Source: Symbiodinium natans
Taxonomy: Eukaryota; Sar; Dinophyceae; Suessiales; Symbiodiniaceae
DNA: 64,000 nt
NCBI GenBank assembly: GCA_905221605.1
Contig: CAJNDS010000644.1
Location: 1 to 64,000, forward strand
Direction of reading: 5' to 3'
Within the stretch, counting starts at the first letter, position 1; every line of letters begins with the position of its first letter. Of the stretch, positions 50,297 through 61,199 are shown piece after piece. The notes under the pieces were generated by a model. That model saw only the letters and a list, made by a program, of their open reading frames with translations. It was not told the origin of the DNA and searched no databases. The position numbers were made by a program, and so were the translations under genes.

Positions 50297-50476
50297 GGTG
50301 CTCTCGACCAGCATTCTTTCCGCTTTTCCTGCCCGGGTGCTTCTGCCCGCAGGCTGACCAACCGAAGCACCGCCAGGGATTCTTCCGCCAGCTTGGAAAA
50401 GATGGGAGCGCGTGCGGTCCTTCCTTTTCGAGTCACACACTGGACATTCGTAACGGACTAGTGCGGGTAGTGAACG
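50297..50476 (+). repeat. B2, right terminal repeat
   Basis: 180 bp, like B1 with one extra C (CTTTTCCTGCCC). Its last bases GTGAACG are followed directly by the resumed 51-bp array (CCTTTTGAACTGCTGCCC). Confidence 0.97.
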
Positions 50477-50650
50477 CCTTTTGAACTGCTGCCCAAACCC
50501 TCCAAAAAAGGCCCAGCACGTATTAGGCCTCTTAAACTGCTGCCTAAACCCTCCGCAGAAGGCCCAGCAAGTATTACGCCTCTTAAATTGCTGCCCAAAG
50601 GCCCAGCAAGTATTAGGCCTCTTAAACTGCTGCCTAAACCCTCCGCAGAG
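50477..50650 (+). repeat. 51-bp tandem array, right part
   Basis: The first right-hand unit starts at the shared ACG (50474); further units start at 50525, 50576 and 50615. The third is shortened. The last runs out at CTCCGCAGAG next to the G-rich minisatellite. Confidence 0.93.
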
Positions 50651-51190
50651 CGGGGGGCTTGGCTGCGGCTTCAGGGGGGAGCTTTAGGGGGGGCTTTAAG
50701 GGGGCTTAAAGAGAGGGGCTTAAAGGGGGGGCTTTAAGCCCCTTACAACGGGGGGGCCTTAAAGGGGGCTCTAAGGGGGCTTTTTAAAGGGGGGCTTAAA
50801 GGGGGGCTTAAAGGGGGGTTTAAAGGGGGGCTTAAAGGGGGGCTTAAAGGGGGGCTTAAAAGGGGGCTTAAAGGGGGGCTTAAAGGGGGGCTTAAAGGGG
50901 AGCTTAAAGGGGGGGTTGAAGGGGGCTTTAAGGGGGGGCTTAAGGGGGGGGCTTAAGGGGGGGGCTTAAAGGGGGGGCTTAAGGGGGGGCTTAAGGGGGG
51001 GCTTAAGGGGGGGCTTAAGGGGGGGCTTAAGGGGGGCTTAAGGGGGGGCTTAAGGGCTTTCACCCTTTCCCCCCCCCCCCCGAAGGGACCCCCTTTGCAG
51101 GGACCCCTTTGAAGGGGGGCTTAAGGGGGGCTTAAAGGGGGGCTTAAAGGGGGGCTTAAGCCCCCCTTTGCCCAAAGGGGGGGGGCCCAT
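50651..51190 (+). repeat. GGGGGGCTTAAA minisatellite, long array
   Basis: About 40 imperfect 11-13-bp units, mostly AAAGGGGGGCTT or AAGGGGGGGCTT, form a strongly G-rich plus strand with quadruplex potential. A C-run (51068-51080) and several CCCC tracts in the opposite sense interrupt it near 51.07-51.17 kb. Confidence 0.95.
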
Positions 51191-51810
51191 CCTCAATTTA
51201 GATTGAAGGCTACCTTGGGAGGGAAAGCACCGGTCTAGTGCGACAACAGTCAACATTGCCGCTGCAGCATTTCGACAGACCACCCGTTCTTGGAATGTCT
51301 GCTAAGACTGCTGCAAGCATGCAACCTGCAGGCTTCCAACTTCTTCAGATGATTGCGTGATCAATCGCATTTTACAATTTCCTTCACGACTTGGTGCGCA
51401 TTGGCTCTGAACAGGGGCGGAAGGAGACGTTGACTTCTTGCAAAGCAGCCAGGTCAGTGGTCCCTTACTTGCGGCGCACCATTTCTTGTGGTTCCGGATC
51501 AGGGGACGTTGGGAGTCTTCCGACTTGGAGGAGAGCTGCCGTGGACTTCGAGGTGCTGTTTTGCTGTGTGCCGCCGCGGAAGGCTTTGTGGCAAGTGGCA
51601 TATCGAGAAGCTTCTTCAATGGAAGGACACGACAAAACACATTGGCACGTGCCGTAATGTTAGACCACTCCAGATGAAAGGCCGAAAAATGCTCCAGGTG
51701 TTTGATGGCATCACAAGACCCACAAGACCGGCCTACTGTGCTACTGATGTAGTAAAGAGGCGTCCGCTCTGAAAAATAAAAGTCCTTCGAAGGCCTGTAA
51801 TTTCTTTTTG
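51191..51810. other. No gene recognised
   Basis: A minus-strand frame of about 180 codons (51302-51847) has no recognisable domain. Confidence 0.35.
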
Positions 51811-51905
51811 AAGATGAGAGAGAAGGGACTTCTTCTAAATTCCACACCCGAATCTGTTTTGTTTTTTGGATCTCATTTTTTCATTCTTCGAAACTGAGAG
51901 AAGAC
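51811..51905 (+). repeat. Single diverged copy of the TCTAAATTCCAC unit
   Basis: Starts TGAAGATGAGAGAGAAGGGA exactly as the first unit at 37714 and keeps TTCTAAATTCCAC, GTTTTGTTTTTTGGAT and CATTCTTCGAAACT. Confidence 0.85.
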
Positions 51906-51938
51906 TGGAGATGCTCCCGTCTCCACCTTCCAAGCCTT

Positions 51939-51941
<3 letters not shown>

Positions 51942-52022
<81 letters not shown>
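51942..52022 (+). repeat. 81-nt uninterrupted poly-G run
   Basis: Exactly 81 consecutive G from 51942 to 52022. Poly-Gly and poly-Pro frames across it are artefacts. The true length may differ, since homopolymers are hard to sequence. Confidence 0.9.
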
Positions 52023-52023
<1 letters not shown>

Positions 52024-52270
52024 GAGGACGAAGGCTTCCAAGGCTTTGAAGGGTGAGGACGAAGGGGCTTCGAAGGCTTCGAAGGTGAGGACGAAGGGGG
52101 CTTCGAAGGCGAGGACGAAGGGGGGAGGGCTTCGAAGGCTTCAAAGGTGAGGACGAAGGGTTCGGCTTCGAAGGGTGAGGACAAAGGGGAGGGGGGGGCT
52201 TCGAAGGGTGAGGAGGAAGGGGGCTTCGAAGGCTTCGAAGGTGAGGACGAAGGGGGCTTCGAAGGGTAAC
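52023..52270 (+). repeat. Minisatellite of GGTGAGGACGAAGG / GGCTTCGAA modules
   Basis: About ten irregular units alternate GTGAGGACGAAGGG with GGCTTCGAAGG. It starts directly at the end of the poly-G run. Confidence 0.93.
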
Positions 52271-52637
52271 GGGATGCAGCCCCCATCTATCTAAAATACT
52301 CAGTGCCAGGCCATTCGCATATTGCACACAATTGGACTTGCATCGCTCATGCTCATCAATGGCTGTCAGGGTTTTCCACTTCAGAGACTTCAGGTGATCG
52401 GCATCTCTAGTGGCCTTGGGATGCACTTAACCAGATGAGGTTTGGTCCTGAGCATTCAATGTCAGAACGTGCAACATCTGCCGAACATATGGGTTCATGT
52501 ACCCTGACAGGTACTTCTTGATTCTGCAGTCGCACGACGACCCGCCTGCAAATTGTCACAAGCCTTTGAATCCACAGTAGGACCATGTTCACTGCCATTT
52601 TTTCACTACAGGTTTGGAAGGAACGTCCAAGCCCAAT

Positions 52638-52713
52638 AGCAGCAGCAGCAATAGCAGCAGCAGCAGCAGCAGCAATAGCAGCAGCAGCAATAGCAGCAGC
52701 AGCAATAGCAGCA
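52638..52713 (+). repeat. (AGCAGCAAT)n microsatellite
   Basis: AGC triplets interrupted by AAT. It is the reverse complement of the composition at 53400-53945. Confidence 0.93.
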
Positions 52714-52741
52714 GTCAGACCATTCTGCACTTTGTTCGCAC

Positions 52742-53212
52742 TGTTCACTGCCATGCACTAGTCCGTTACGAATGTCCCTTATGCTGAATCAGAAACAAGG
52801 CACGCGCTGTTTTTCGTCATGGCAGAAAAGATCTGGGTCGGTACTTCGGAAAGAGAGACGGATCTAAGGAGCACCCCGGGCAACGGAAGGGCCAGAGACA
52901 GAATGCTGGGCTGCTGGAAACAGCAGAGTCACAGCATGATGGTTCGAAACAGTTCACATCGGGCTGCAGGACAAATTCCTACTTTGAGCGATTCGTGATG
53001 GAGACCGACGCCGGACGCCGGCCACAGCGACGACGAAGTTCTGGCAAAAGCGGATATTTTGAAAGAGAAACGGACTGGCACACGTCAGCAGTTCCGCCCT
53101 GCGAGCCAGCAGCTGCTGTACGGGCGGACTCGCCGACGGTACATGCTGTGTCGTTGAGTGCGGGCAGCAAACACACTTGTACAAGTACATCCACGTTTAC
53201 TGCCATGTGTTG
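52742..53212 (-). mobile_element. Decayed B1-A2-B2 tail of a related YR retroelement
   Basis: On the minus strand ACGTGGATGTACTTGTACAA at 53196 starts an A repeat recognisable to about 53065 (GCAGCTGCTGGCTCG is kept). After a spacer a diverged B repeat follows, with CAGCATTCT and CCCGGGGTGCT, ending GGACATTCGTAACGGACTAG … GGCAGTGAAC at about 52743. Upstream of A the bases ATGGCAGTAA resemble the end of that B repeat, which would be B1. The span from A start to B end (about 455 bp) fits the 520 bp of the intact element. No coding part remains. Confidence 0.7.
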
Positions 53213-53399
53213 GTTATGGCCGGGATTGGTGTGAGTGCTGCTGGTGTAGAACAGAGACAGGACTGAAGTGCTCGGGGATCCTGCTTGCATTCGGCGGCGT
53301 AAGCGCTAATGCATCACTGGTGTCTGCCTCCGTGAATACTCCCTTGTGGCTGCAATGTCTGCAATGACACGGACTGGAACTGCAAAGTCGACCTCGACT

Positions 53400-53454
<55 letters not shown>

Positions 53455-53945
53455 TATTGCTGCTATTACTGCTGCTATTATTGCTGCTATTGCTGCTGCT
53501 ATTGCTGCTGCTATTGCTGCTGCTATTGCGGCCGCCATTGCTGCTGCTATTGCTGCTGCTATTGCTGCTGCTATTGCTGCTGCTATTGCTGCTGCTATTG
53601 CTGCTGCTATTGCTGCTGCTATTGCTGCTGCTATTGCTGCTGCTGTTGCTGCTGCTATTGCTGCTGCTGTTGCTGCTGCTATTGCTGCTGCTATTGCTGC
53701 TGGTATTGCTGCTGCTATTGCTGCTGCTGTTGCTGCTGCTATTGCTGCTGCTATTGCTGCTGCTATTGCTGCTATTGCTGCTATTGCTGCTATTGCTATT
53801 GCTGCTGCTGCTATTGCTGCTGCTGCTATTGCTGCTGCTGCTATTGCTGCTGCTGCTGCTATTGCTGCTGCTATTGCTGCTGCTGCTATTGCTGCTGCTA
53901 TTGCTGCTGCTCCTATTGCTGCTGCTGCTATTGCTGCTGCTGCTT
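53400..53945 (+). repeat. Long CTG / CTGCTATTG compound microsatellite
   Basis: About 15 pure CTG triplets are followed by some 55 CTGCTGCTATTG-like units with variation. All six frames are open over much of it (poly-Leu, poly-Ala/Ile, poly-Ser/Asn); these are repeat artefacts. Confidence 0.95.
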
Positions 53946-56900
53946 TTGCTGAGGAAGGCAAGCTTCGGGCTGGCCATGGCAAGAATTAAGCGGAAGTACT
54001 CTCGAGCAGCCTTTTCACGAATTTGCAAGACAAGAACATGACTGACTTGCGCGGGGTGGCAACCTCCCTCAACACGATGAAGAAACAACAGGGAGGATGA
54101 GCTCAAAATGCGGCAAATTCGAGTCGAGTGACCGTCACAAATAGCATAAGTGTGAAGGCAACATGTGGCAGGAGGTTTTTGCGCAAGGTCTGGACAAAGA
54201 ACTTGCTAGGATTGACTAACAGGATATTTTGTATGGCATGGCGTAGCCACGGCCAACCATTGAGACCAGCACGGAAAAGGGAGTTGCACTTTCCGCATTT
54301 TTCCACCACGCATAAAACACATGATGGCCACAGGCCAGCGTAGCAGATAGTTGTCACCGTGAACAGGTCGGTCATCGCATCACGATACAACCATAGTCTA
54401 CAGTGCTGGTGCTTTGTTGGTCTTTCGTGTTGAAACTTCTGGCATCTTCAACAAGACAACTCGTAGTAGCAACTAAAGGTCTTGCTTGCGCGTGCATTCG
54501 TTCATGGACGCATCTTACTCATTCTTAGATCCACTGTCTCAGGCTCAGCAAGCAAATGCAAAGCACCACCAGCGGCCAATGACTGCCGGTGTTGATCAAA
54601 CAGACCCTCCACTGAGGAAGCCCTTCGTATAGTTCGGAAACGGTTCGGAGCAAAGACTGAAACAAGTGTTGAAACACTTTACAAAAAGCTTCGACAACAA
54701 AAAGTTCTTACTTCAAATATCTTCAGATCTCAGAGGTTGTTGATCGTTTTGGCAATTTGGCTGTTCGCTTGATTCTCGTGCCTTCCTGTCATCCTGAAAA
54801 ATTTGGGGCGGAAGCAGCCGCTTGCTCTGATTTTTGGGCTCAAGACTTTTGGTCGTGAGCATCTTGGCCCACGTGTGTGATGCTGTTTCCTTTTGCATGT
54901 GGAGCTGTTTTGACTTTGCAGAAAAACGTGTTGCGCAGTGAAACCTGTCGGTGATAGCTTCACCAGAGGGTGTCAGCGAGTGCTTCCGAAGCAGTAGGCT
55001 AGCCATTCATGCATCCTAGGCAGTTTAGGGTTCCCTGGTAAAGTGTGGGTACAGGGCAAAGCTTCCCACTCGCTGCCTGCCATGGACGTCTGATGATTTG
55101 GGCTGCTCTTGCGGCCACTGGGCAAAACTTTGACAACGTATGACTTCGATTGGCATTTGTTTGGATTCGTTTTTGAAAGCGTTGACCTAGCCGGTTCAAC
55201 GTGGGTTTTGAGAGTGATAATGGCAGGTTAGGGAGTACCAGATTATCCACATACCCATGCAATACTTCGACCCCTTGGATGTTCAGGGGGTCTCGCAATC
55301 GACGGGCCCTTTATATCCCCGCGAACTCTTCCGGCGTTCCCTCCCGATGAACTATCGCGTGCGCTGGAACCGGAAATCCCAATCCCCGCACGCCTACAGC
55401 GACCATTGCAGCCAAGGTTGCCGCTTCCGCAGTCGGATATGGCTCCTATTACGTGCCTGCCACGCGGCTTCGTGAAGTTTTGAGGTTTACGGGCATTTAT
55501 GGGTGATTTGTTTTGTGAACAAAAGCCTTCTCTCTTATACCTTCTCTGCCATGCCAAGGAGGTTCCATGCTGTTCAAGAGTAGGACCGCGCGAGCTTTGA
55601 CGATGGAATCAAATATCTTGAGAGCCATGGTGAGTCAACTAAGGTGAGGAAATACGATGTGTACGATGGCAGCATCCTCAGAGCCTTAGACTCCGCTGTC
55701 ACAGTGTGGGGGTTCCAGCATGCAGCAAGCAGTTCCCCAGCCTTCTCCTTCAACACCGCTCGCGACCCGATTGTGCTTCAACGACCTCTGATGCGGGTCA
55801 GATTGCTTTGTGGTTACCCATTACCTGTCTTGATTGACCTTACACCCCGACAAGATGATAGATCCCCCAAAGTCGAGAACAGTGAGAGGAAGTGCAGTCT
55901 CGATCTTCGTTCCTCTCCTTCCCCGAGAAGGGCACTTAAGCACGGGGCGTTGTTTGAGGTCTCGTTTACCAGTGGTTCTTCTGCTGCGGGATCCTCATCG
56001 GTGCATTGGGCGTGGCCATGGCCGGGCTCCCAAGGGTTACAGGGGATTCCTTGGGGGGCCTGATGTCTTCAGAATGTGTGAAGAATTTTTGTGGAGAACA
56101 CGTGAAGAATATGTGAATATGATGCAGGCAAATCATACTCTGGAAGATCTGGAAGAGCCCAAGAAAGCCAGCCCTCTTAGGGCTTACCAACTCGAGAGCG
56201 CGTGTGCATACTGCGTGGGGTTCGATTTTGTCTTCCTGCCAGGGAGGTGCAGCACAGTTGGCTTGGGAACTTCCTGTGCCGTCCGGAGTGAGCGTCTGTA
56301 GCCTTAAAAAGATGTCAACGATGCAGATTGCGCGATGCACAGTACACTTCGGTCCGGATGCGGGTGTTGGTGTTTGTGGTTTTGCGGACTCGCATGTTAC
56401 TCCCTGTTGTTCTCAGCAATCTGGTAAACATTCTTTTTCATGCGTTGAAGCCCTCGTTGCTGGTGGATGACCTGATGAAAGAAGAGATTGGGGCTGGGCT
56501 TTAGGGTAAGTGGCACCCATTGGCTGCACGAGAGTTCCAGATCACCAACGTGGGTCGTTTTCTTGTAACACCTGAAGCAAAGGCTTGACTTTTAAGGGTT
56601 GGTGTTTTTAGACTGATGGCTGAGATGTAGGCTTGTTAGCGTCGCTGAGGTTCGAAATGACTGGCAGGCTCAAAGCGGCACAGATGCAAAAAGTTGGCAC
56701 CACAAATCGCCACAACTGAGAGCCCCCCGTCATGCCTCGCCATGATAGAGCGTCGTCGTGTAAAGAACAGCTGTTGGTATGTATTGTGCAACTCATATAG
56801 TTGCGAAAAGTTCTGAGAGGCACGCGGAACGTCATTGAAGCCTAAGCAGCTCTGAGTTTCGCAGCCTGCCGCAAGCCTGTCTTCAAGCCCTGACCTGGCC

Positions 56901-59900
56901 TTCGGGGGCTGAGGGGTCTTCGGGTCGTTTCAAGTGCTTCCCCACGTACATCCAGTCGCAACTGGATGCCCTCGAACACCTCTCGGCTCTATCGATGGCT
57001 TTGCAAGTCGCCCCCTTCTTGGACACAGCAGGCCTTGCAGCTCCCTCTGCTTGCTCCGGCTTTTGAGCCTTCACTACCTGAGGCATGACCAGCAGTGCCT
57101 TTTACGTTGCTCCACACGGGCTGCCGCTGAGCCTACAGAGTGTAAAGTGCTCACGCAAGTTCCATGGGCTAAGGTTGGGAAGTTTCATGCAGGGTTTAAG
57201 ACTAGACCCGGGTTGGATGTGGATAAAACGCGCCGCAGACTCCAGAATGCGCATGTCAAGCAGGCATTTTGGAAATTTGGGTTCTGGTGCAAGATCTCAG
57301 AGCAGTTTTGGCAAAGCTGCGGCAGGCACTTTGCGTTTCGATGTAGTCTGCAACACTTCGCCGAGAGCTTGAGGCCAGAGCTTGCCGGTGAATCCAATTA
57401 GGTCCCAAAAGTGTCATGAGGAGCCCCCCGGCAGAAACAAAGTTATGGTCAGGACCCCCAAATGGACCAGATTTTAGAGAAGTGACCAACGTGCTGTCCG
57501 AAATCTTGCGAAGCCCAGGTTATCCGGCCTGCTGTGGACGGTGGCCAATGTCTGGGCCACGAGGTGGATGTGCTTTTGTTGGGTGGTCCTTTTTGAACTC
57601 CTAAGTGCCAATGTGCTGCTAGAGGTAGCTCGACTGTGAAGTCACCAAAAGCCATTGCTTTCTTTGTACATTGTAGGGTCCATGTGGCAGAGCCTTCTCA
57701 CGTTCTAGAGGTCAGCGATGGAAAGTTCAAGCATGCTGTACGTAACGGCAATCGCCAGTCCTGTGTTGGGCGTTGCCGGCCAGCATGTGGTACGACTCGA
57801 AGTGTTTGTAGAAGATGCAATGTCTCTGCTGATTTCCTCGGCTCCGACTTGGGCATTGAAGACTGCCCCCTCCCCTCCCCCCAAGTTGCAGGGCCGTTCA
57901 GTACTTCGGCATCGGCAACTACTACATCTGGTGGGGACCTCGGCTGCCTTGCTTCGCCACCTTCAGGGCTTCTCCTCGCATCGGAAGGTCTTCAGCGTTC
58001 TGCGCCTTGCTTAGACACCCTCCAAGCGCCAAGGCAAGAGTACCTTGCAAGCTGTAGACTGGAAACCAGCAACCACCCCAAGCTTACGGGCAGATTTGCC
58101 TCAGACAACTCCAACGACGGCTTTGCCCCCCCCCGAGGCATGAGCTAACGAACCTTTTCGGCACCTTTGTGATCGGTGTCTTCGGGCCGAAAATAGGCAT
58201 CCCGGCAAGGTGCGCCCTGGTTCTGCCTGGTAGAACTTGGACTATTGCCAAGACAATGCTGAACTCACCGAGCCTGCTCTACCTTCTATGATTTCGTGTG
58301 TTTTGCTTGTGCATTTTTGGGAGAGGGACCCTGAGTTTTCTGCAGGGCCGGGTTGAGGAGGCAAGCCGTTGAAATCGATTGTAGCAAGGGAGGCCGAAGC
58401 CTGATAGACCACGTCCTGCGCAGGCCGCCGAAAATTGAGTGGCTCGCCGGGCTCGGCTTCATTTGCGTCTTCCTTGGCATGCGACTGGGCACCAACTCCC
58501 CCCCTTGAGGTTCCCACTGTGACCCAGAAGGGCGGAAGGGCGAAGCATAAGCACTCAGACCCTCGATCCAAAACCACGGCAGGCCACAACGTGGGCCCAA
58601 GCACCGCAAACTTGATGCCGTGTGTTGCTGGGACCAAGCCTTTAACGTCCCAAAACCTCGACATGTTCAGATTCGTTTCGCTTCTGTTCACTTAGCCTTA
58701 AGACTTTGGTCCAAGCGATGCCTTGGGATTGGGACTGCCTTCTTGAAGCCGAGGATCCCTGTTGTGTTCTTGCGCCAGGGCCCTGGCTTTGCATCTCGAG
58801 TAGAGTAGTTTCTCGTACAAGGCTTTGAGCTCGTCCTGGGTCCGTCCTTTACTGTACTTGACTCACGTTCCGGACTGCTTTTTGCGGCAGGGTCTGTGTC
58901 CGTTTTGATTCAAGGGATCAATCTCACTGAGCTTTCTGAGGTGTCCAGGTGCCAGTTTATTTGCTGCCTTTGACATCCTTCTGAGTTTCAGTGTCTCAGG
59001 GTTTCTGAAACGTAGTTCAATGCGCACGTGGGGGGGGGGGGCTGGGTTGTTTTGCAGCACGCAGACCCCTTCCGAGAAGAGTTGCTGCAAGCAAGCGGTG
59101 TTCAATGACAAGCAGCACGCAGCAGCAAAGCGTGCAAACCCCTCTGGCCGAAGCTGCGAAGCTCAAGGCGAGGAGAAGGCGGAGGATGCGGAGGATGCGA
59201 CCCCGGCCAATCCGACGACAGCAACGAACAGCCCGGGCCTCAAGTCAGCCCAATGGCGCAGTCAGCTGATGGCGCAGCGCTTTCTCTTACTCGGCTCTCT
59301 CGGCCCTTCCACTTTTTTTGCTCTCAGTAGTCTGTGTTCTTGGGACAGGTCACTTCTCTGTTGCTAGTTAGGCGAGCACAGGAACCAGGCTTACGGCCCG
59401 AATCCGTTTCTAGCTGATCCCCTGTAAAAGTCGTGGCTGGTGCGAAAGGAGTGCAAAGGAGTCACCAATCGTTGCAGTTCGATAGTCCCATGTGCGGAGA
59501 GGAATGAGGGCCTGGTGAGCAGCCCATGAGGCCTAGAAACGCTTTTTCGACCAGAGATACAGGAAGGCCAGCGCAAGACCGACGGGATCAGTTCGGGTTG
59601 CAGCTGGGGGGGGGTTCATATGGGAGGGGTTTCAGATTTCGGTTGAAACTGCTGCGGGGCTCGGTTTCGTCTCCATATGTTATTATCATCAACTTTGCAG
59701 CTCGCCCGCTATCCCCGACGATGGGAATCAAGGAAAAAAGGTGTGTCCTACTCGTACCATCTTTGCTCTTCTGCTCCCCCGCCAGGCTCGACAGCGAGTC
59801 CCAGCCCTGCCTGGAATCTCCCGGAGGTCGTCGTCTTGGTGTCGCTGAAATCTCGGGTTTCGGGATCATCCGGGATCTGTGCTTCGTAGCTTGATGTTGT

Positions 59901-61199
59901 TGGCTTGTGTTAGCTTAGGTTTGAGTGTCTTGCGAGGTCAGAGCTCTCTGATTCTGCCTTCTTCGGGGGAACACCTACGTCTGACACATTCTGACACTCC
60001 TTGGCGCTATTGTAGGCCTATCAACACCATTCCCCTCCCCATTCTCCTTGGGAGTCCCCCCAAGAAAGCATTCTTTAACCCAAGTAGAAACCCAGAACCT
60101 CAGGTCCTCCAGGTCACCCAGGGGTCCGTTGCTGCAGCCAATGCGCTGACGTGGGACGGTCGGGACTTCAGTCAGATGGCCTTCAAGCCGACAGGGGATG
60201 CGATGTAACGAGTGCGGCGTTGTGTGTGTGTGGGTGTGTGTGTGTGTTTTCCGTTTTTCGGCTTCTCGGCTGCGTCTCTTGTCCTGTTCGCCTTTTGCAT
60301 GAGAAGGCACCATGGGAAGACCCGATGTCGAGCAGCTGCGACGCCTACGATTTCCAGCGGGCCCGCTGAAGCTTCTTGGAGGGCACCTCGCAGCCCGAGT
60401 AGGACGGTTTTGCCACCTGTATGACACAACCCCAATTTGTGTTCTGGCAGATGAACCTTTTTAACCTTGAGCACCCTGTACCTGACCTCCCCACCAAGTC
60501 ACGTCCTTACACCAAGAACCCTGGAGCTGTCGATTGGAGGCTTCAACCCAGCTTTCCAAGCCCCATACCCTAGTAGCACCCCAACCTCAAGCCAACTGAT
60601 GAGGCTCGACACTCTTTGTTCTGGCGGGCTGCCGATCATTGCGGCCTCGATCCTCGAGGCGCGGCCACCCCGAAACAGAGAGGCGAAGGGGGGACTTCGA
60701 AGGAGGTTATGTTTTTGTGTGTGTAGGGTCTGTCGATTGCCGGGCTGGACTCGAGGTAGGTTTCGTCGGGCTGGCAGGCATGGAGTCGACAGTGGAGAAC
60801 AGTTGACGCGCTGTGAAATGGCATGGATCAAGGGTTCAGAGACGCTCACAGCTTCACAGATCTTCGCAGAGCTTCGCAGAGCTTCGCAGGAGGAAGCTTG
60901 AAAAACACCCCCAGCCGCTGCAAAGGCTACACAAATCGCCAAGATTCATCAAAAGCCCACAACCAAGCGTAAGTCGCTAGCTCAGGAGAGAGGAAGGAAG
61001 AACCCTCCCCCAAGTCCCCAAGTCCCCAAGAGGAGGCAGCAGAGGCCCCGGCACCGAGCCGGGCCTGGCTCAAGGGCTGGCTTCTGTCCCTGGTGCCTTG
61101 GCCGTTTTCTGAGCCATTTTATTGGAGTCCTCGGAAGGTCGTGTTCGTGCTTCACTCCTCGGGCTTTGCAGCTGCTCAGGTTACTGGCCTTGTGTTGTC
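53946..61199. other. No named gene; weak exon-like pieces
   Basis: No family is recognised. On the minus strand 55006-54951 starts ATGGCTAGCC (MASLLLRKHSLTPSGEAITD) and ends at a GT donor. A phase-compatible acceptor follows at about 54797, but that frame closes after some 20 codons. Minus-strand 56835-56608 has a hydrophobic run (LWRFVVPTFCICAALSLPV). A GT repeat is at 60221-60247 and G10-type runs lie near 59031 and 59605. Confidence 0.3.

Larger units (their letters stand above)
38876..50476 (+). mobile_element. Complete tyrosine-recombinase retrotransposon with split direct repeats and a C5-methyltransferase
   Basis: 11,601 bp. Order: A1 (38876-39023), five ORFs, B1 (49781-49959), A2 (49957-50104), a 192-bp spacer, B2 (50297-50476). 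A1 and A2 are identical over 148 bp. B1 and B2 differ mainly by one inserted C. B1 and A2 overlap by the three bases ACG, which are also the first and last bases of the element. This is the arrangement known from Ngaro/PAT-type elements of the DIRS order, where B1-A2 equals the joint of the circular DNA intermediate. The encoded tyrosine recombinase and YVDD reverse transcriptase agree. There is no aspartic protease or DDE integrase. The near-identity of the repeats and the intact ORFs suggest a young, perhaps active copy. Confidence 0.93.

Noticed and set aside
51835-52426. Poly-Pro / poly-Gly proteins through the poly-G run
   Set aside because: Frame depends on an unreliable homopolymer length; the rest is minisatellite.
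53306-54106. Poly-Leu, poly-Ala/Ile and poly-Ser/Asn ORFs of more than 200 codons
   Set aside because: They follow from the CTG/CTGCTATTG microsatellite, which keeps all frames open.
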